Positions 35,277 to 44,228 of a stretch of DNA of 64,000 nucleotides are shown here, one piece after another. This DNA comes from Saccharopolyspora elongata (lineage in GTDB: Bacteria; Actinomycetota; Actinomycetes; Mycobacteriales; Pseudonocardiaceae): positions 1 through 64,000 of the forward strand of contig NZ_SMKW01000051.1 in the NCBI RefSeq assembly GCF_004348985.1, read 5' to 3'. Position 1 is the first letter of the stretch, and each line of letters opens with the position of its first letter. Both the position numbers and the translations under genes were made by a program. Below the pieces are notes generated by a model that was not told the origin of the DNA, searched no databases, and worked only from the letters and a program-made list of their open reading frames with translations.

Positions 35277-35491
35277 ACTGTTCTCCTTGGGTCTGGCGTG
35301 TTGGCACGGCTGACTCGGCATCGGAGAACGTCCGGTGGATCTTGACCCCCAACTTCCGATCACCGCCCGAACGAGTGAAATTCGGGTACGGGCCGCTGCT
35401 CAGGTCAGAACCTCGGCCCCTGCTGCCTCGGCATTCCGGCCCCGCGATCTCGCGCTGACAACACCGCGCGGCGTCCCAGCTCGGGGATGGA

Positions 35492-35617
35492 TGACAGGAA
35501 GGTTCCCATGCTCCAACGGTGCGAGCGTGCGCTCGACGTGAGGTGACAGGAAGGTTCCCATGCTCCAAAGGCGCAGCCCTGCGACCGGCGTGGAGTGACA
35601 GGAAGGTTCCCATGCTC
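35492..35617 (+). repeat. Three dispersed repeats after the tetR gene
   Basis: Copies lie at 35492-35513, 35544-35565 and 35596-35617, each followed by CAA. The orientation is the usual one for a minus-strand gene that ends nearby. Confidence 0.9.
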
Positions 35618-35670
35618 CAACCGGCGCTCCGGGGCCGTCGGCGGCTGGGACGACTTGCGGGCGGGTGGTG

Positions 35671-36282
35671 TCAGGGGACCGGGGTGAGGCTCGGGGCGAA
35701 CAGGGCCATCAGGTGTCCGGTGGCTTGTTCGGCGGTGATTTCCGGGCGGCGGTCCCGCCACAGGGCGAGGCGTTCGCAGGCGCCGATGATCGCCTCCGCG
35801 AACGCCTCCAACTGCACCGGATCGAGGTCGGGGCGCGCGGCGCCCATCAGTCCCGAGGTGAACTCCATCTGCTGCATGCGGATCGATTCCAGCTCGCTGC
35901 TCACCGATGAACTCGGCACCGCGGACTCGTTGCGCAGCAGCGCCCAGGCCTGGGCGTGGTCGTCGCTGAACTTGAAGAAGGCCAGCAGGCAGTTGTGCAG
36001 CAGTTGCTCTGGGGTGGCTGCGCCGGCCGCCGCGACCGTGGTCGCTTCCAGCAGCTCGCGCTTGGCCCGTTGCAGGCAGGCGAGCAGCAGCCCTTCTTTG
36101 GAACCGAAGTACTCGTAGAGCATCGGCTTGGACAGGCCGACCCGTGCCGCGATGTCGTCCATGGACGTGCCCTGGTAGCCGTCCGCCGCGAACACCTGCT
36201 CGGCGACGGCGAGGATCTGGCGTTCCCGCTCGGCTCGGGGCATCCGCTTGCGTCCGGTGGTCGGTGCCTGCTGCGTCTCCAC
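35671..36282 (-). CDS. TetR-family repressor
   Basis: The 203-residue protein has an N-terminal TetR helix-turn-helix (FAADGYQGTSMDDIAARVGLSKPMLYEYFGSKEGLL) and a ligand-binding C-terminal helical domain. It diverges from the monooxygenase gene with two dyads in the 80 bases between. It probably represses the monooxygenase and itself in the absence of a ligand, perhaps a ketone or steroid; the ligand is inference. Confidence 0.88.
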   Translation of the reverse strand: METQQAPTTGRKRMPRAERERQILAVAEQVFAADGYQGTSMDDIAARVGLSKPMLYEYFGSKEGLLLACLQRAKRELLEATTVAAAGAATPEQLLHNCLLAFFKFSDDHAQAWALLRNESAVPSSSVSSELESIRMQQMEFTSGLMGAARPDLDPVQLEAFAEAIIGACERLALWRDRRPEITAEQATGHLMALFAPSLTPVP

Positions 36283-36299
36283 GGAAACACCCTACCGCA

Positions 36300-36324
36300 A
36301 GTAACCTACTCGTAGTAAGCTACT
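36300..36324. promoter_or_regulatory. Tandem TetR operator
   Basis: AGTAACCTACT (36300-36310) and AGTAAGCTACT (36314-36324) are near-identical, each with AGTA/TACT symmetry, three bases apart. They lie midway between the divergent tetR and monooxygenase genes. Confidence 0.75.
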
Positions 36325-36363
36325 GTCGGGTAGTCAGTCGTTCCGGTGTCGGAGGAGGACCTG

Positions 36364-37860
36364 ATGGTGCAACGGCAAACGCAGGACCAGCGCAAATACC
36401 GGACCTCGGTGATCATCGTCGGGACCGGCTTCTCCGGGCTCGGGATGGCGATCCGGCTCAAGCAGGCCGGGATCAGCGACTTCATCGTGCTGGAGAAGTC
36501 CGCCGACCTCGGCGGCACCTGGCGGGACAACACCTACCCGGGCTGCGCCTGCGACGTGCCGTCCCTGATGTACTCGTTCTCCTTCGAGCAGAACCCGTCC
36601 TGGTCCCGGATGTTCGCCAGGCAGGGCGAGATTTCCGACTACCTGCAGCACTGCGCGGACAAGTACGGGGTCCGCGACCACATCCACTACGGCGTCGAGT
36701 TCACCGGCGCCGAGTATGACGAGGACGCCAACACCTGGACGGTGTCCACTGCGGACGGAACCGAGTACGTGGGCCGCGCGCTGGTGTCCGGCGTCGGCGC
36801 CTTACACATCCCGAGCTACCCGGAACTGCCCGGCGTGGAAGGCTTCGAGGGCGAGGTGTTCCACTCCGCGGAGTGGAACCACGACTTCGACCTGGCGGGC
36901 AAGCGGGTCGCGGTGATCGGCACCGGGGCGAGCGCCATCCAGTTCGTGCCGCGCATCGCCAAGGAAGTGGCGCAGCTGCACCTGTTCCAGCGCACCCCGC
37001 CGTGGATCCAGCCCAAGCCCGACCGGCCCATCCCGGAGTCGGTGCAGCGCCTGTTCCGCAACGTCCCGCTGGTCCAGCGGGCCGCCCGCGCGGCGCTGTA
37101 CTGGACCCTCGAAGCGCGCTACTTCGCGGTGTTCAACCGCCGCCTCGGCAAGTTCGCCGAGCAGCTGTCCAAGCGGTACATCCGCAAGGCCGTCAAGGAC
37201 CCGAAGGTGCGCGCGGCGGTGACCCCGGACTACGCCATGGGCTGCAAGCGGATCCTGCTCTCCAGCGATTACTACCCGGCGCTCAACAGGACCAATGTGG
37301 ACCTCGTGACCAGCGGGGTGGCCGAGGTCCGGTCGCGATCCGTGGTCACCGGCGACGGCGAGGAGCGCGAGGTCGACGCGATCATCTACGGCACCGGCTT
37401 CCACGTCACCGACGCGTTCGACCACCTGAGCATCGTCGGCCGCGACGGGCGCAAGCTGCAGGACGCCTGGCGCAACGGGATGGAGGCCTACCTGGGCATG
37501 ACCGTCTCCGGCTTCCCGAACCTGTTCTTCCTGCTAGGGCCCAACACCGGGCTCGGGCACAACTCCGTGGTGTTCATGATCGAGTCTCAGATCAACTACG
37601 TGCTCAGCTGCCTGCGACCGATCTGCCGCGACGAGATCGGGCAGATCGACGTGCGGAAGTCGGTGCAGGACGCGTTCAACGCCGAGATCCAGGCGGAGCT
37701 TGCCGACGAGGTGTGGTCGGCCGGCGGGTGCCGGAGCTGGTACCTCGACGAGAACGGCGTGAACCGCACGATCTGGCCCGGATTCACCTGGAAGTACTGG
37801 CAGCGCACCCGGAAGGCCGATCTGGCGGACTACGAGACGACCGCCGGTCAATCCCGTTGA
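36364..37860 (+). CDS. Flavin-containing Baeyer-Villiger monooxygenase
   Basis: The 498-residue flavoprotein has two Rossmann motifs (GTGFSGLG and GTGASA) flanking FEGEVFHSAEW, the F-x-G-x-x-x-H-x-x-x-W fingerprint of type I Baeyer-Villiger enzymes. These use NADPH and oxygen to turn ketones to esters or lactones. The ATG at 36364 follows GGAGGAGG. Control by the adjacent TetR is likely. Substrate unknown. Confidence 0.88.
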   Translation: MVQRQTQDQRKYRTSVIIVGTGFSGLGMAIRLKQAGISDFIVLEKSADLGGTWRDNTYPGCACDVPSLMYSFSFEQNPSWSRMFARQGEISDYLQHCADKYGVRDHIHYGVEFTGAEYDEDANTWTVSTADGTEYVGRALVSGVGALHIPSYPELPGVEGFEGEVFHSAEWNHDFDLAGKRVAVIGTGASAIQFVPRIAKEVAQLHLFQRTPPWIQPKPDRPIPESVQRLFRNVPLVQRAARAALYWTLEARYFAVFNRRLGKFAEQLSKRYIRKAVKDPKVRAAVTPDYAMGCKRILLSSDYYPALNRTNVDLVTSGVAEVRSRSVVTGDGEEREVDAIIYGTGFHVTDAFDHLSIVGRDGRKLQDAWRNGMEAYLGMTVSGFPNLFFLLGPNTGLGHNSVVFMIESQINYVLSCLRPICRDEIGQIDVRKSVQDAFNAEIQAELADEVWSAGGCRSWYLDENGVNRTIWPGFTWKYWQRTRKADLADYETTAGQSR

Positions 37861-37920
37861 AGCTTCGCACGGGCGTTCGATATAGTCGTGGCGTCACTGT
37901 CTAACAGCCCCGAAGGGGCT
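37857..37920 (+). promoter_or_regulatory. Promoter and leader hairpin
   Basis: TTGAAG (37857-37862) and TATAGT (37881-37886), 18 bases apart, form a credible promoter that overlaps the monooxygenase stop. A hairpin AGCCCC-GAA-GGGGCT (37906-37920) lies in the leader before the next gene. Confidence 0.55.
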
Positions 37921-37942
37921 CACCCTTGAGCAAGGGGTGGCG

Positions 37943-38683
37943 ATGTCACCGCTGTCGTCCGATGAGCTGCGCGGAATCCGCGAAGAGCTGAACGCCGGAA
38001 CCACGCCGACGGTGTGGTTCACCGGCTCGGCCGTGGGCGTCCAGGAAGGCCGCTCCGGCAAGGTCGTCGCGCTCGGCGAACCGGCCGAGGGCGACTTCAT
38101 CCAGGTCCGCCCGGCCGGTTCGAAGGACGTGCTGTCCTTCTCGGCCGCGGAGGTCACGAAGGTCAAACCACCCCGCAAGAAAGCGGCGCCACCCGAGCCG
38201 CCGGCGAAACCTGCCGCGAAGCCACGCCCTGCCACCCCGGCACCGGCTCCGGCTAAGCCACCGGCGGCGCAGGAGAAGCCCGCCGCTGCGGTGAAGCCTG
38301 CTGCTGCGGTGAAGCCTGCTGCTCCGGAGAAGCCCAAGGCCGCCGCGGCTCCGGCCGCTGCGTCGGCGAAACCGGCTGCGGAGTCGGCGGCACGCCGCAA
38401 ACCACGGCAGGCGAAGCCGATCGGCGGGGCGACGGTGACGCTGACGGCGGACCAGGACGGCCAGTGGAGCGTCGAGGTCAGCGCCGGTAAGAAGCGCGTG
38501 GTGCGTCCGACACCCGTCGCCGCGAACGCGGTTGCGCAAGCAGCGAAGGCACTGCACGACGACGTCGCAGCAGCGGTGGAACCGCTGATCGACGCCGCTC
38601 GCGAGCAGCAGCGCCTGCGCGTCGAGCAACTTCGCTCGGAGCTCGCCGCGGCGCAGGCGGCGCTCGACGAACTCGGGAACTGA
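37943..38683 (+). CDS. Ala/Pro/Lys-rich protein of unknown function (DUF6319-like)
   Basis: The 246-residue protein has three parts. A conserved N-terminal domain of about 75 residues includes PTVWFTGSAVGVQEGRSGKVV. A linker of about 90 residues is nearly all Ala, Pro and Lys. A C-terminal part ends in a helix rich in Ala/Arg/Glu/Gln that may form a coiled coil. I associate this layout with DUF6319 proteins of Pseudonocardiaceae but am not sure. The linker suggests binding to DNA or acidic surfaces. Confidence 0.6.
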   Translation: MSPLSSDELRGIREELNAGTTPTVWFTGSAVGVQEGRSGKVVALGEPAEGDFIQVRPAGSKDVLSFSAAEVTKVKPPRKKAAPPEPPAKPAAKPRPATPAPAPAKPPAAQEKPAAAVKPAAAVKPAAPEKPKAAAAPAAASAKPAAESAARRKPRQAKPIGGATVTLTADQDGQWSVEVSAGKKRVVRPTPVAANAVAQAAKALHDDVAAAVEPLIDAAREQQRLRVEQLRSELAAAQAALDELGN

Positions 38684-38794
38684 GCCCCACTTCGCTGAGC
38701 CGGATTTCCGTGTCCGAAGCCCGCCAGCATCTGTCGTCGCGCTCCGATTCACTCATGCCAGGCATCAGGCCGGGACATGGTGAAGAGGAGTTTG

Positions 38795-40207
38795 ATGACC
38801 GAAACGGTGTCGCGGCGGCGTGGCTCCAGCGGGCAGCTCACCGCGCTGCTGGGTGGGATGTTCCTCGGCAACGTGGACGTGGCCATCGTCAACGTGGCCG
38901 CGCCGTCGGTCCGCGATGACCTGGCCGCCTCGGGCGCCGAGCTGGAGCTGATCGTCTCCGGGTACGCGCTCAGCTTCGCGGTGCTGCTGATCACCAGCGC
39001 ACGGTTGGGCGAGATGCGCGGTTACCGGCGGATTTTCCTGCTCGGCCTGGCGGTCTTCACTCTCGCGTCGCTGGGCTGCGGGCTCGCGCCAACACCCTTT
39101 CTGCTGATATGCGCGCGGATCGTGCAGGGCACGGGGGCGGCGTTGATGACCTCGCAGGTGCTGACCGGAATCCAGCTGAACTTCCGGGACGACGAACGCC
39201 CCCGAGCGCTGGGGCTTTACGCGGTGACCCTCGCGGGCAGTGCGGTGATCGGGCAGGTGCTCGGCGGCCTGCTGGTCTCCGCGGACCTGTTCGGCTCCGG
39301 GTGGCGTCCGGTCTTCCTGATCAACGTGCCCATCGGCGCGGCCCTGTTCGTGACCGCCTGGTTCTTCCTGCCCGCGGACCGGGGACGCAGCACGGAGCGA
39401 CTGGATCTGGCAGGAGCGGCGGTCTTGGCCGCGGCGCTCGCGTTGTTCATCGGCCCGATGATCCTGGGGCGGGAGATGGGCTGGCCAGTGTGGATGCAGT
39501 TGTGCTTGGCGGCCAGCCCGCCAGCGTTCGCGCTGTTCGTCGTGGTCGAGCGCCGCGCCGCTCGGCCACTGGTCGAGCTGAGCCTGCTGCGGCGGGCGCC
39601 GGTGGCGTGGGCGATGGTCGCGCAGACCACAGTGCGGGCCACGTACTTCGCGCTGCTGTTCGTGCTGGCGCTCCACCTCCAGCAAGGGTTGGGGGAGAGC
39701 GCAACCTATTCCGGGCTGGTCCTGGTGTCCTGGGTGGCCGCCTTCGGCGTCTCGGGCCCGCTGCTCGGCCGGATGCCCGCACGCTTGAGGAGATCGGCGG
39801 CACCGGCCGGGAATCTGCTGCTCGCCGCTGCCTTCGCCGGGATCGGCTCGGGCCGGTGGTGGGCCGCCACGGCCAACGGGCCCCTGCTGATCGTCCTGCT
39901 CGGTCTCGGCGGGCTGGGGTACGGAGCGGCGTTCAGCGCCACGCTCGACCACCTGACGAGCGTCGTCGAAACCCGCCACGCACCGGACGTGAGCGGACTG
40001 TTCAACACCACGTTGCAGATCGGCGGTGCCGTGGGCGTCGCGGCCTTCGGCGCGATCTACCTGGATCTGGCGCCAGCGAGTGGATCGGAAGCGGCGCCCG
40101 CCTTCAGCACGGTCGCCTTCGCACTAGCCGCCGCAGCCCTGGCCGCAGCGGCATGTGCCCAGCTCGCGATTCGAACCACCGAACCCCGGCAGCCGCCAGA
40201 AACCTGA
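38795..40207 (+). CDS. MFS transporter, DHA2-like drug exporter
   Basis: The 470-residue protein has about 14 membrane helices. Early segments fit DHA2 exporters (NVDVAIVNVAAPSVRDDL; ARIVQGTGAALMTSQVL). It probably exports hydrophobic compounds by proton antiport. The ATG has GAGGAG four bases upstream. A repeat follows four bases after the stop. Confidence 0.85.
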   Translation: MTETVSRRRGSSGQLTALLGGMFLGNVDVAIVNVAAPSVRDDLAASGAELELIVSGYALSFAVLLITSARLGEMRGYRRIFLLGLAVFTLASLGCGLAPTPFLLICARIVQGTGAALMTSQVLTGIQLNFRDDERPRALGLYAVTLAGSAVIGQVLGGLLVSADLFGSGWRPVFLINVPIGAALFVTAWFFLPADRGRSTERLDLAGAAVLAAALALFIGPMILGREMGWPVWMQLCLAASPPAFALFVVVERRAARPLVELSLLRRAPVAWAMVAQTTVRATYFALLFVLALHLQQGLGESATYSGLVLVSWVAAFGVSGPLLGRMPARLRRSAAPAGNLLLAAAFAGIGSGRWWAATANGPLLIVLLGLGGLGYGAAFSATLDHLTSVVETRHAPDVSGLFNTTLQIGGAVGVAAFGAIYLDLAPASGSEAAPAFSTVAFALAAAALAAAACAQLAIRTTEPRQPPET

Positions 40208-40210
40208 TGC

Positions 40211-40232
40211 GAGCATGGGAACCTTCCTGTCA
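40211..40232 (-). repeat. Dispersed repeat after an MFS gene
   Basis: Single copy, four bases past the stop, between convergent genes. Confidence 0.85.
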
Positions 40233-40354
40233 CCCACCATCCGGGAAGGCGCTGTGACCAGGTGTTTTCCGGAGGCATCCGGTATCGAACGAACGGCGCT
40301 CGCCGCCGCGCAGGAACGCAGCCGGCGAGCGCCGCCAGTCGTGTGCCGGGTTCG

Positions 40355-41599
40355 TCAGTTCTCGATGTCGGTGGTGGCGGTCATGGTCTGCTTGCCGCGG
40401 TCGGTGGGCGGGATGCGGTCGTAGGCGGCGGGGTCGAGGTGCTCGACCTGGCCGCTGGCGACCGACGAGAGGATCCCGTCGAGTCCGATGTAGACGGCCC
40501 GGGTCAGCATCGCGCGATGCTGCTCGCCCAGCGTCTGGGTCTGGCCGCGCACCTCGAACAGCACCGCGCCGCTGCCGTTGAGCTGGAACGTGCCGAGGCC
40601 GGTGCCCGGCAGGTTGGTGTCCTGCGGGTAGAGGGTGATGTTGCCGAATTCCGGATTGCGGTTGGCCGCGGCCTGCAACGCGTTGTACGCGGCCACGTTG
40701 AGCTGCTTGGAGTACTCCGGCCGGAAGGTGTCGGCGAACTCGGCGTACGCGGCGCCCTCCGGGGTGGCTGGGTCGGCGACGAACTTGCCGGACAGGCTCA
40801 AGGTCACGAACCGGTCGGTACCCGGAACGGTGTAGCAGGCGCCCTGGTGGTGCAGGTCGATGTAGGTGTCGACCGCACCGAACTCGGCCTGCAGCGAGCG
40901 GTAGACATCGCGCACCGCCTGCGTCTCCGGGCTGATGAACCAGCCCGGCCGGTCGCTGCTACCGGGGAAGTCCTGCGGCTGCGGCTGGTAGTCGAGGTCG
41001 GGATTGTAGTCCCGGTTGACGTCGAAACCGGGCCGCTCCGAGTAGTCGTCGCCCTGCCGGGGCTCGGTGTAGTAGTTCCAGGACGGTGGCGCGGTCGCCA
41101 GCTGCGGGAAGCGCGCCTGCACCTCCTGCCACGTCATGTCGTTGCCGCGGCGATCGAGCGCGGCCCCGTCCGGGTTGATCTTCGGCATCGCGACCACTGT
41201 CAGCTGCTCGCGGATCTGCTTGGCCCGGCTGGAATCCGAGGTGCCCAGGAAGTCGAGCAGGTCCAGCACCGCATCCGGCCCGGTCTTCTCGTTGCCGTGG
41301 ATCTCGGCGGTGACGAGCACGACCTTCGGACCGGTTCCGACGCGCGCGAGGAGCATGTCGCGGCCCCGGTTGGATTCGCCGACGGTTTCCACTGCGACGC
41401 GACCCGCGCTCACCCGCTCGATCCGGTCGAGCTCGACGAGGAGCTCGTCGTAGCTGGTGAACTCGCTGATCGGGTTCTCCCGGGGCTCCTCGCTGCACGG
41501 CGGCGGGGCCGCCATCGTCAGCGGTGCGGTGGCCGCTGCGGGAACGAACGCCGATCCCGCGACCACGGCCGCCAGCGCCAGTGCTCGCATCCGATTCAT
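40355..41599 (-). CDS. Secreted M14 zinc carboxypeptidase
   Basis: The 414-residue precursor has a signal peptide (ALALAAVVAGSAFVPAAATA). The M14 domain shows AEIHGNEKTG (H-x-x-E zinc ligands), the third histidine in IDLHHQG and the catalytic glutamate in VLFEVRG. The enzyme removes C-terminal residues from peptides or acts on peptidoglycan peptides outside the cell. GGAG lies seven bases before the ATG. It diverges from an MFS gene. Confidence 0.87.
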   Translation of the reverse strand: MNRMRALALAAVVAGSAFVPAAATAPLTMAAPPPCSEEPRENPISEFTSYDELLVELDRIERVSAGRVAVETVGESNRGRDMLLARVGTGPKVVLVTAEIHGNEKTGPDAVLDLLDFLGTSDSSRAKQIREQLTVVAMPKINPDGAALDRRGNDMTWQEVQARFPQLATAPPSWNYYTEPRQGDDYSERPGFDVNRDYNPDLDYQPQPQDFPGSSDRPGWFISPETQAVRDVYRSLQAEFGAVDTYIDLHHQGACYTVPGTDRFVTLSLSGKFVADPATPEGAAYAEFADTFRPEYSKQLNVAAYNALQAAANRNPEFGNITLYPQDTNLPGTGLGTFQLNGSGAVLFEVRGQTQTLGEQHRAMLTRAVYIGLDGILSSVASGQVEHLDPAAYDRIPPTDRGKQTMTATTDIEN

Positions 41600-41735
41600 G
41601 CAGAAACTCCTCGCCGTCGCAGTGACGGCCCAAGCCAAACCGATCTTGGCGAAAGCCACAATCGGCCATGAGTGCGCATCTCGGACTTCGTGGACCGGAT
41701 GGACAAAGCATGGTCGCGGGGCCTATCAAGAACTC

Positions 41736-42884
41736 GTGCGAGTCTCGGTTGAATCCCCCGCCAAGGACAGGACGGCGTTGCAGCACCGGTCTTTTCGGCT
41801 TCTTCTGGTAGCGACCGTGGGCGGTTTCGCCGGATATGTGCTGCTGATGCCGGTCCTCCCGCTGTGGGCGGTCGCGGGCGGTGCGGGCGAAGTCGCGGCC
41901 GGGGCGACCAACGCCGTCTTCATGCTCGTGACGGTTCTGACCCAGCTGGGCATGCCATGGCTGCTCAAGCGCATCGACCACCGAATCGCTTTCGCGCTGG
42001 GCACGATGCTGATCGGCCTGCCCACCCCGCTCTACGCGCTGTCCAGCGAGCTGTGGCTGCTGCTCGGCGTCTCCTGCTTGCGAGGAGTCGGCTTCGGGCT
42101 TCTCACCGTGACCGGCGCCGCCCTGGTGGCCGAGCTCGTGCCCGCTGCGCAACGCGGCCGGGCGGCTGGGCTCTACGGGTTGTCGATCGGGCTGCCGAAC
42201 GTCCTCTTCCTGCCCGCTGGCGTGTGGCTGACGCAGACGATCGGCTTCGTCCCGCTGTTCTGGATCGCCGGGGCGCTACCGGTGGCTGCGACCGCGGCGG
42301 CGCTGGGCATGTCGCGAGTACGGGCGAAGGCGGTGGAGCGGTCCGGTACTTCGGCGTTCCCGCTGGCGCTGCTGCCGTCGTGGACCGTCATGACCACGGC
42401 CGCGATCGCGGCCGGCGGGCTCACGGCGTTCCTGCCGCTGGCCATCGCAGGATCGGTGGCCCCGGCGGCGTTGCTGGCCTTCGGCGCCGCCACGATGCTC
42501 GGCCGGTGGGCCGCCGGACAGCTCGGCGACCGGCTCGGGCACAACCGGGTTCTGGTGCCCGCCGTGCTGCTGGCCGCCCTGGGCACGGGCCTGCTCGCGG
42601 TCGCGGCGTGGGGTGCGGACCCGGTGGCCCTGGTCGGCGCGGCTGCCTTCGGGGCCGGGTTCGGCGCGGTCCAGAACATCACCCTGGTCGTGATGTTCGA
42701 GCGCACGGAGTCCGGGGTGGCCAGCACCGCCTGGAACATCGCCTACGACGCTGGCCAGGGCCTCGGCTCGATCGGCTTCGGCGCCCTGGTCACGCTGTCC
42801 GGCTATCCGGTGACCTTCGCCGTCGCGGCGATCCTCATCGCCATCGGCACACCCCTGGCCGCCTCCCACCGCCGGCGGGATTGA
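41736..42884 (+). CDS. MFS transporter
   Basis: The 382-residue protein has about 12 hydrophobic helices with an MFS pattern (GRWAAGQLGDRLGHNRVLV between the halves, LRGVGFGLLTVTGAALVAELVP in the first). It resembles small sugar or drug MFS carriers, substrate unknown. No ribosome site is seen before the GTG, so the mRNA may be leaderless. Three repeats follow directly after the stop. Confidence 0.75.
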   Translation: MRVSVESPAKDRTALQHRSFRLLLVATVGGFAGYVLLMPVLPLWAVAGGAGEVAAGATNAVFMLVTVLTQLGMPWLLKRIDHRIAFALGTMLIGLPTPLYALSSELWLLLGVSCLRGVGFGLLTVTGAALVAELVPAAQRGRAAGLYGLSIGLPNVLFLPAGVWLTQTIGFVPLFWIAGALPVAATAAALGMSRVRAKAVERSGTSAFPLALLPSWTVMTTAAIAAGGLTAFLPLAIAGSVAPAALLAFGAATMLGRWAAGQLGDRLGHNRVLVPAVLLAALGTGLLAVAAWGADPVALVGAAAFGAGFGAVQNITLVVMFERTESGVASTAWNIAYDAGQGLGSIGFGALVTLSGYPVTFAVAAILIAIGTPLAASHRRRD

Positions 42885-43007
42885 GAGCAAGGGAACCTTT
42901 CTGTCACCCACCGCTGCCCGTCGGCCGGAGAGCCGCAGCATGGGAACCTTCCTGTCACCCGCCCCGCGCGCCGGGCCGGGCGTGGTGACAGAAAGGTTCC
43001 CTTCCTG
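42885..43007. repeat. Three dispersed repeats after an MFS gene
   Basis: Copies lie at 42885-42906 and 42936-42957 (minus) and 42986-43007 (plus). The first begins at the stop codon itself. The last carries GACAG and CTGTC ends that could pair. Confidence 0.9.
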
Positions 43008-43173
43008 TCACCACGCGTAAGACCCGTGGTGTGTGGTTGGACACATCTCGTGGAATTTCAGCCGACCGAATCGCGCTTCAGCGGATCGGCGAATCCGGTC
43101 CCGGGTGATCGGGGTGAACAGCCCGTGACGACACCCGGCCGCTCGGCCGTTCGGGACGGCCTAGAATTCGGGT

Positions 43174-43596
43174 GTGTTCCGCAGCCTGTTGACCCCGCGT
43201 TGGCTGCTTCTGCACGCGCTTTTCGTCCTGGCCACGGTCGCCACCGGCTTCCTGGCCGTGTGGCAGTGGGACCGTGCGCACGAAGCAGGGGGAAGCTTCC
43301 AAAACCTCGGCTACGCCTTGCAGTGGCCGCTGTTCGGCGTGTTCACGATCTTCCTGTGGGTCCGGCTGATGCGCATGGAAGCGCACCGGGATCGGGACGA
43401 GGCGGAGCCGGAAGCTGCGGAGGCCGCGCCTCAGGAAGAAGCCGCGTCGCAGGTCGAGGCCAAGCCGACCGTGCACCGGAAGCGGCCGCTGGTGCCGCCG
43501 CCGGCGCCGCCGGTCGGTGCGGAGGACGATCCGGAGCTCGCCGCCTACAACCAGTACCTGGCCGACCTGAACAAGTCGGATCGCCGCGCTAGTTGA
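43174..43596 (+). CDS. Two-helix membrane protein with charged tail
   Basis: The 140-residue protein begins MFRSLLTPRWLLLHALFVLA and has two membrane helices (residues 10-29 and 48-65) with VWQWDRAHEAGGSFQNLGYA between, a form conserved widely in actinobacteria and related to SURF1 N termini. A charged Glu/Ala/Pro tail follows. Function unknown. It overlaps the convergent gene at 43589 by eight bases. Confidence 0.7.
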   Translation: MFRSLLTPRWLLLHALFVLATVATGFLAVWQWDRAHEAGGSFQNLGYALQWPLFGVFTIFLWVRLMRMEAHRDRDEAEPEAAEAAPQEEAASQVEAKPTVHRKRPLVPPPAPPVGAEDDPELAAYNQYLADLNKSDRRAS

Positions 43597-43969
43597 ACGT
43601 GATGTTGCCCTCGATGGTGCGCGCCTGAATCAGGTTCTTGACCTCACCGCGGTTCACGTTGACCACCGCGTTGTCCGCGGCCGAGATCTCCTCGTGCACC
43701 TCGGCACCCTCCGTGCGCAGCTCCTCCGCGAACTCGGCGTCCTCCGCGCAAACCTGGTCCAGTCGTTCGGCCAGGGCCTTCACCTGCGGCTGGCCCGCCG
43801 AATCCTGTTCGGCGGCTTCGAGCGCGGCCCTCGTCTCCGGATCGTTCTGAGACCTCCGGCGCAGGAGGTCGCGGACCTTTTCCAACGCCTTCTTTCCGGC
43901 AGCGCCGAGCGCGGTGGCGGCTTGCCCAGCGAGCGCTGTGGCCAGCGAATCCAGGAACGGGTCGGTCAT
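43589..43969 (-). CDS. Short helical protein with amyloid-signalling-like C terminus
   Basis: The 126-residue protein has an N-terminal helix (ATALAGQAATALGAAGKKALEKVRDLL), an acidic helical middle, and a C terminus that ends NLIQARTIEGNITFN. This tail resembles the RHIM-like/BASS motifs by which bacterial NLR-like sensors recruit small effectors through amyloid nucleation. The N-terminal helix could be a membrane-acting effector part. GGAGGAGAA lies before the ATG. No NLR sensor gene is in the window. The link to amyloid signalling is inference from the motif. Confidence 0.6.
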   Translation of the reverse strand: MTDPFLDSLATALAGQAATALGAAGKKALEKVRDLLRRRSQNDPETRAALEAAEQDSAGQPQVKALAERLDQVCAEDAEFAEELRTEGAEVHEEISAADNAVVNVNRGEVKNLIQARTIEGNITFN

Positions 43970-44228
43970 TTCTCCTCCGCGGTGATCGACTCCGGTGGTC
44001 ACCAAGTGTAGTGATCCCGGCCGGGAGCGTGGGGCTGTCGGCGGAGACTCGGCCGTTCGGTGCAACGCCGCGCGGATCAGCGGATGTGATATCAACGAAT
44101 CGACTGACAGCTAGGGAGAAGCGGGCGTCGGCCGATGCCGACGGGACGCTCCCGGGCCGATCGTTGGACGAGCGGGGGCAGGCCCCAGGTGGGCCCTGCG
44201 ATCGGCGGTCGAGTCGGGTGGACATTTG

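Noticed and set aside
35405-35617. Small frames that begin MGTFLS or contain WEPSCHP or GRFPCS
   Set aside because: These arise from translating the dispersed repeat in different frames; ribosome sites and conservation are lacking. The cvnA case is kept because it lies inside a real gene.
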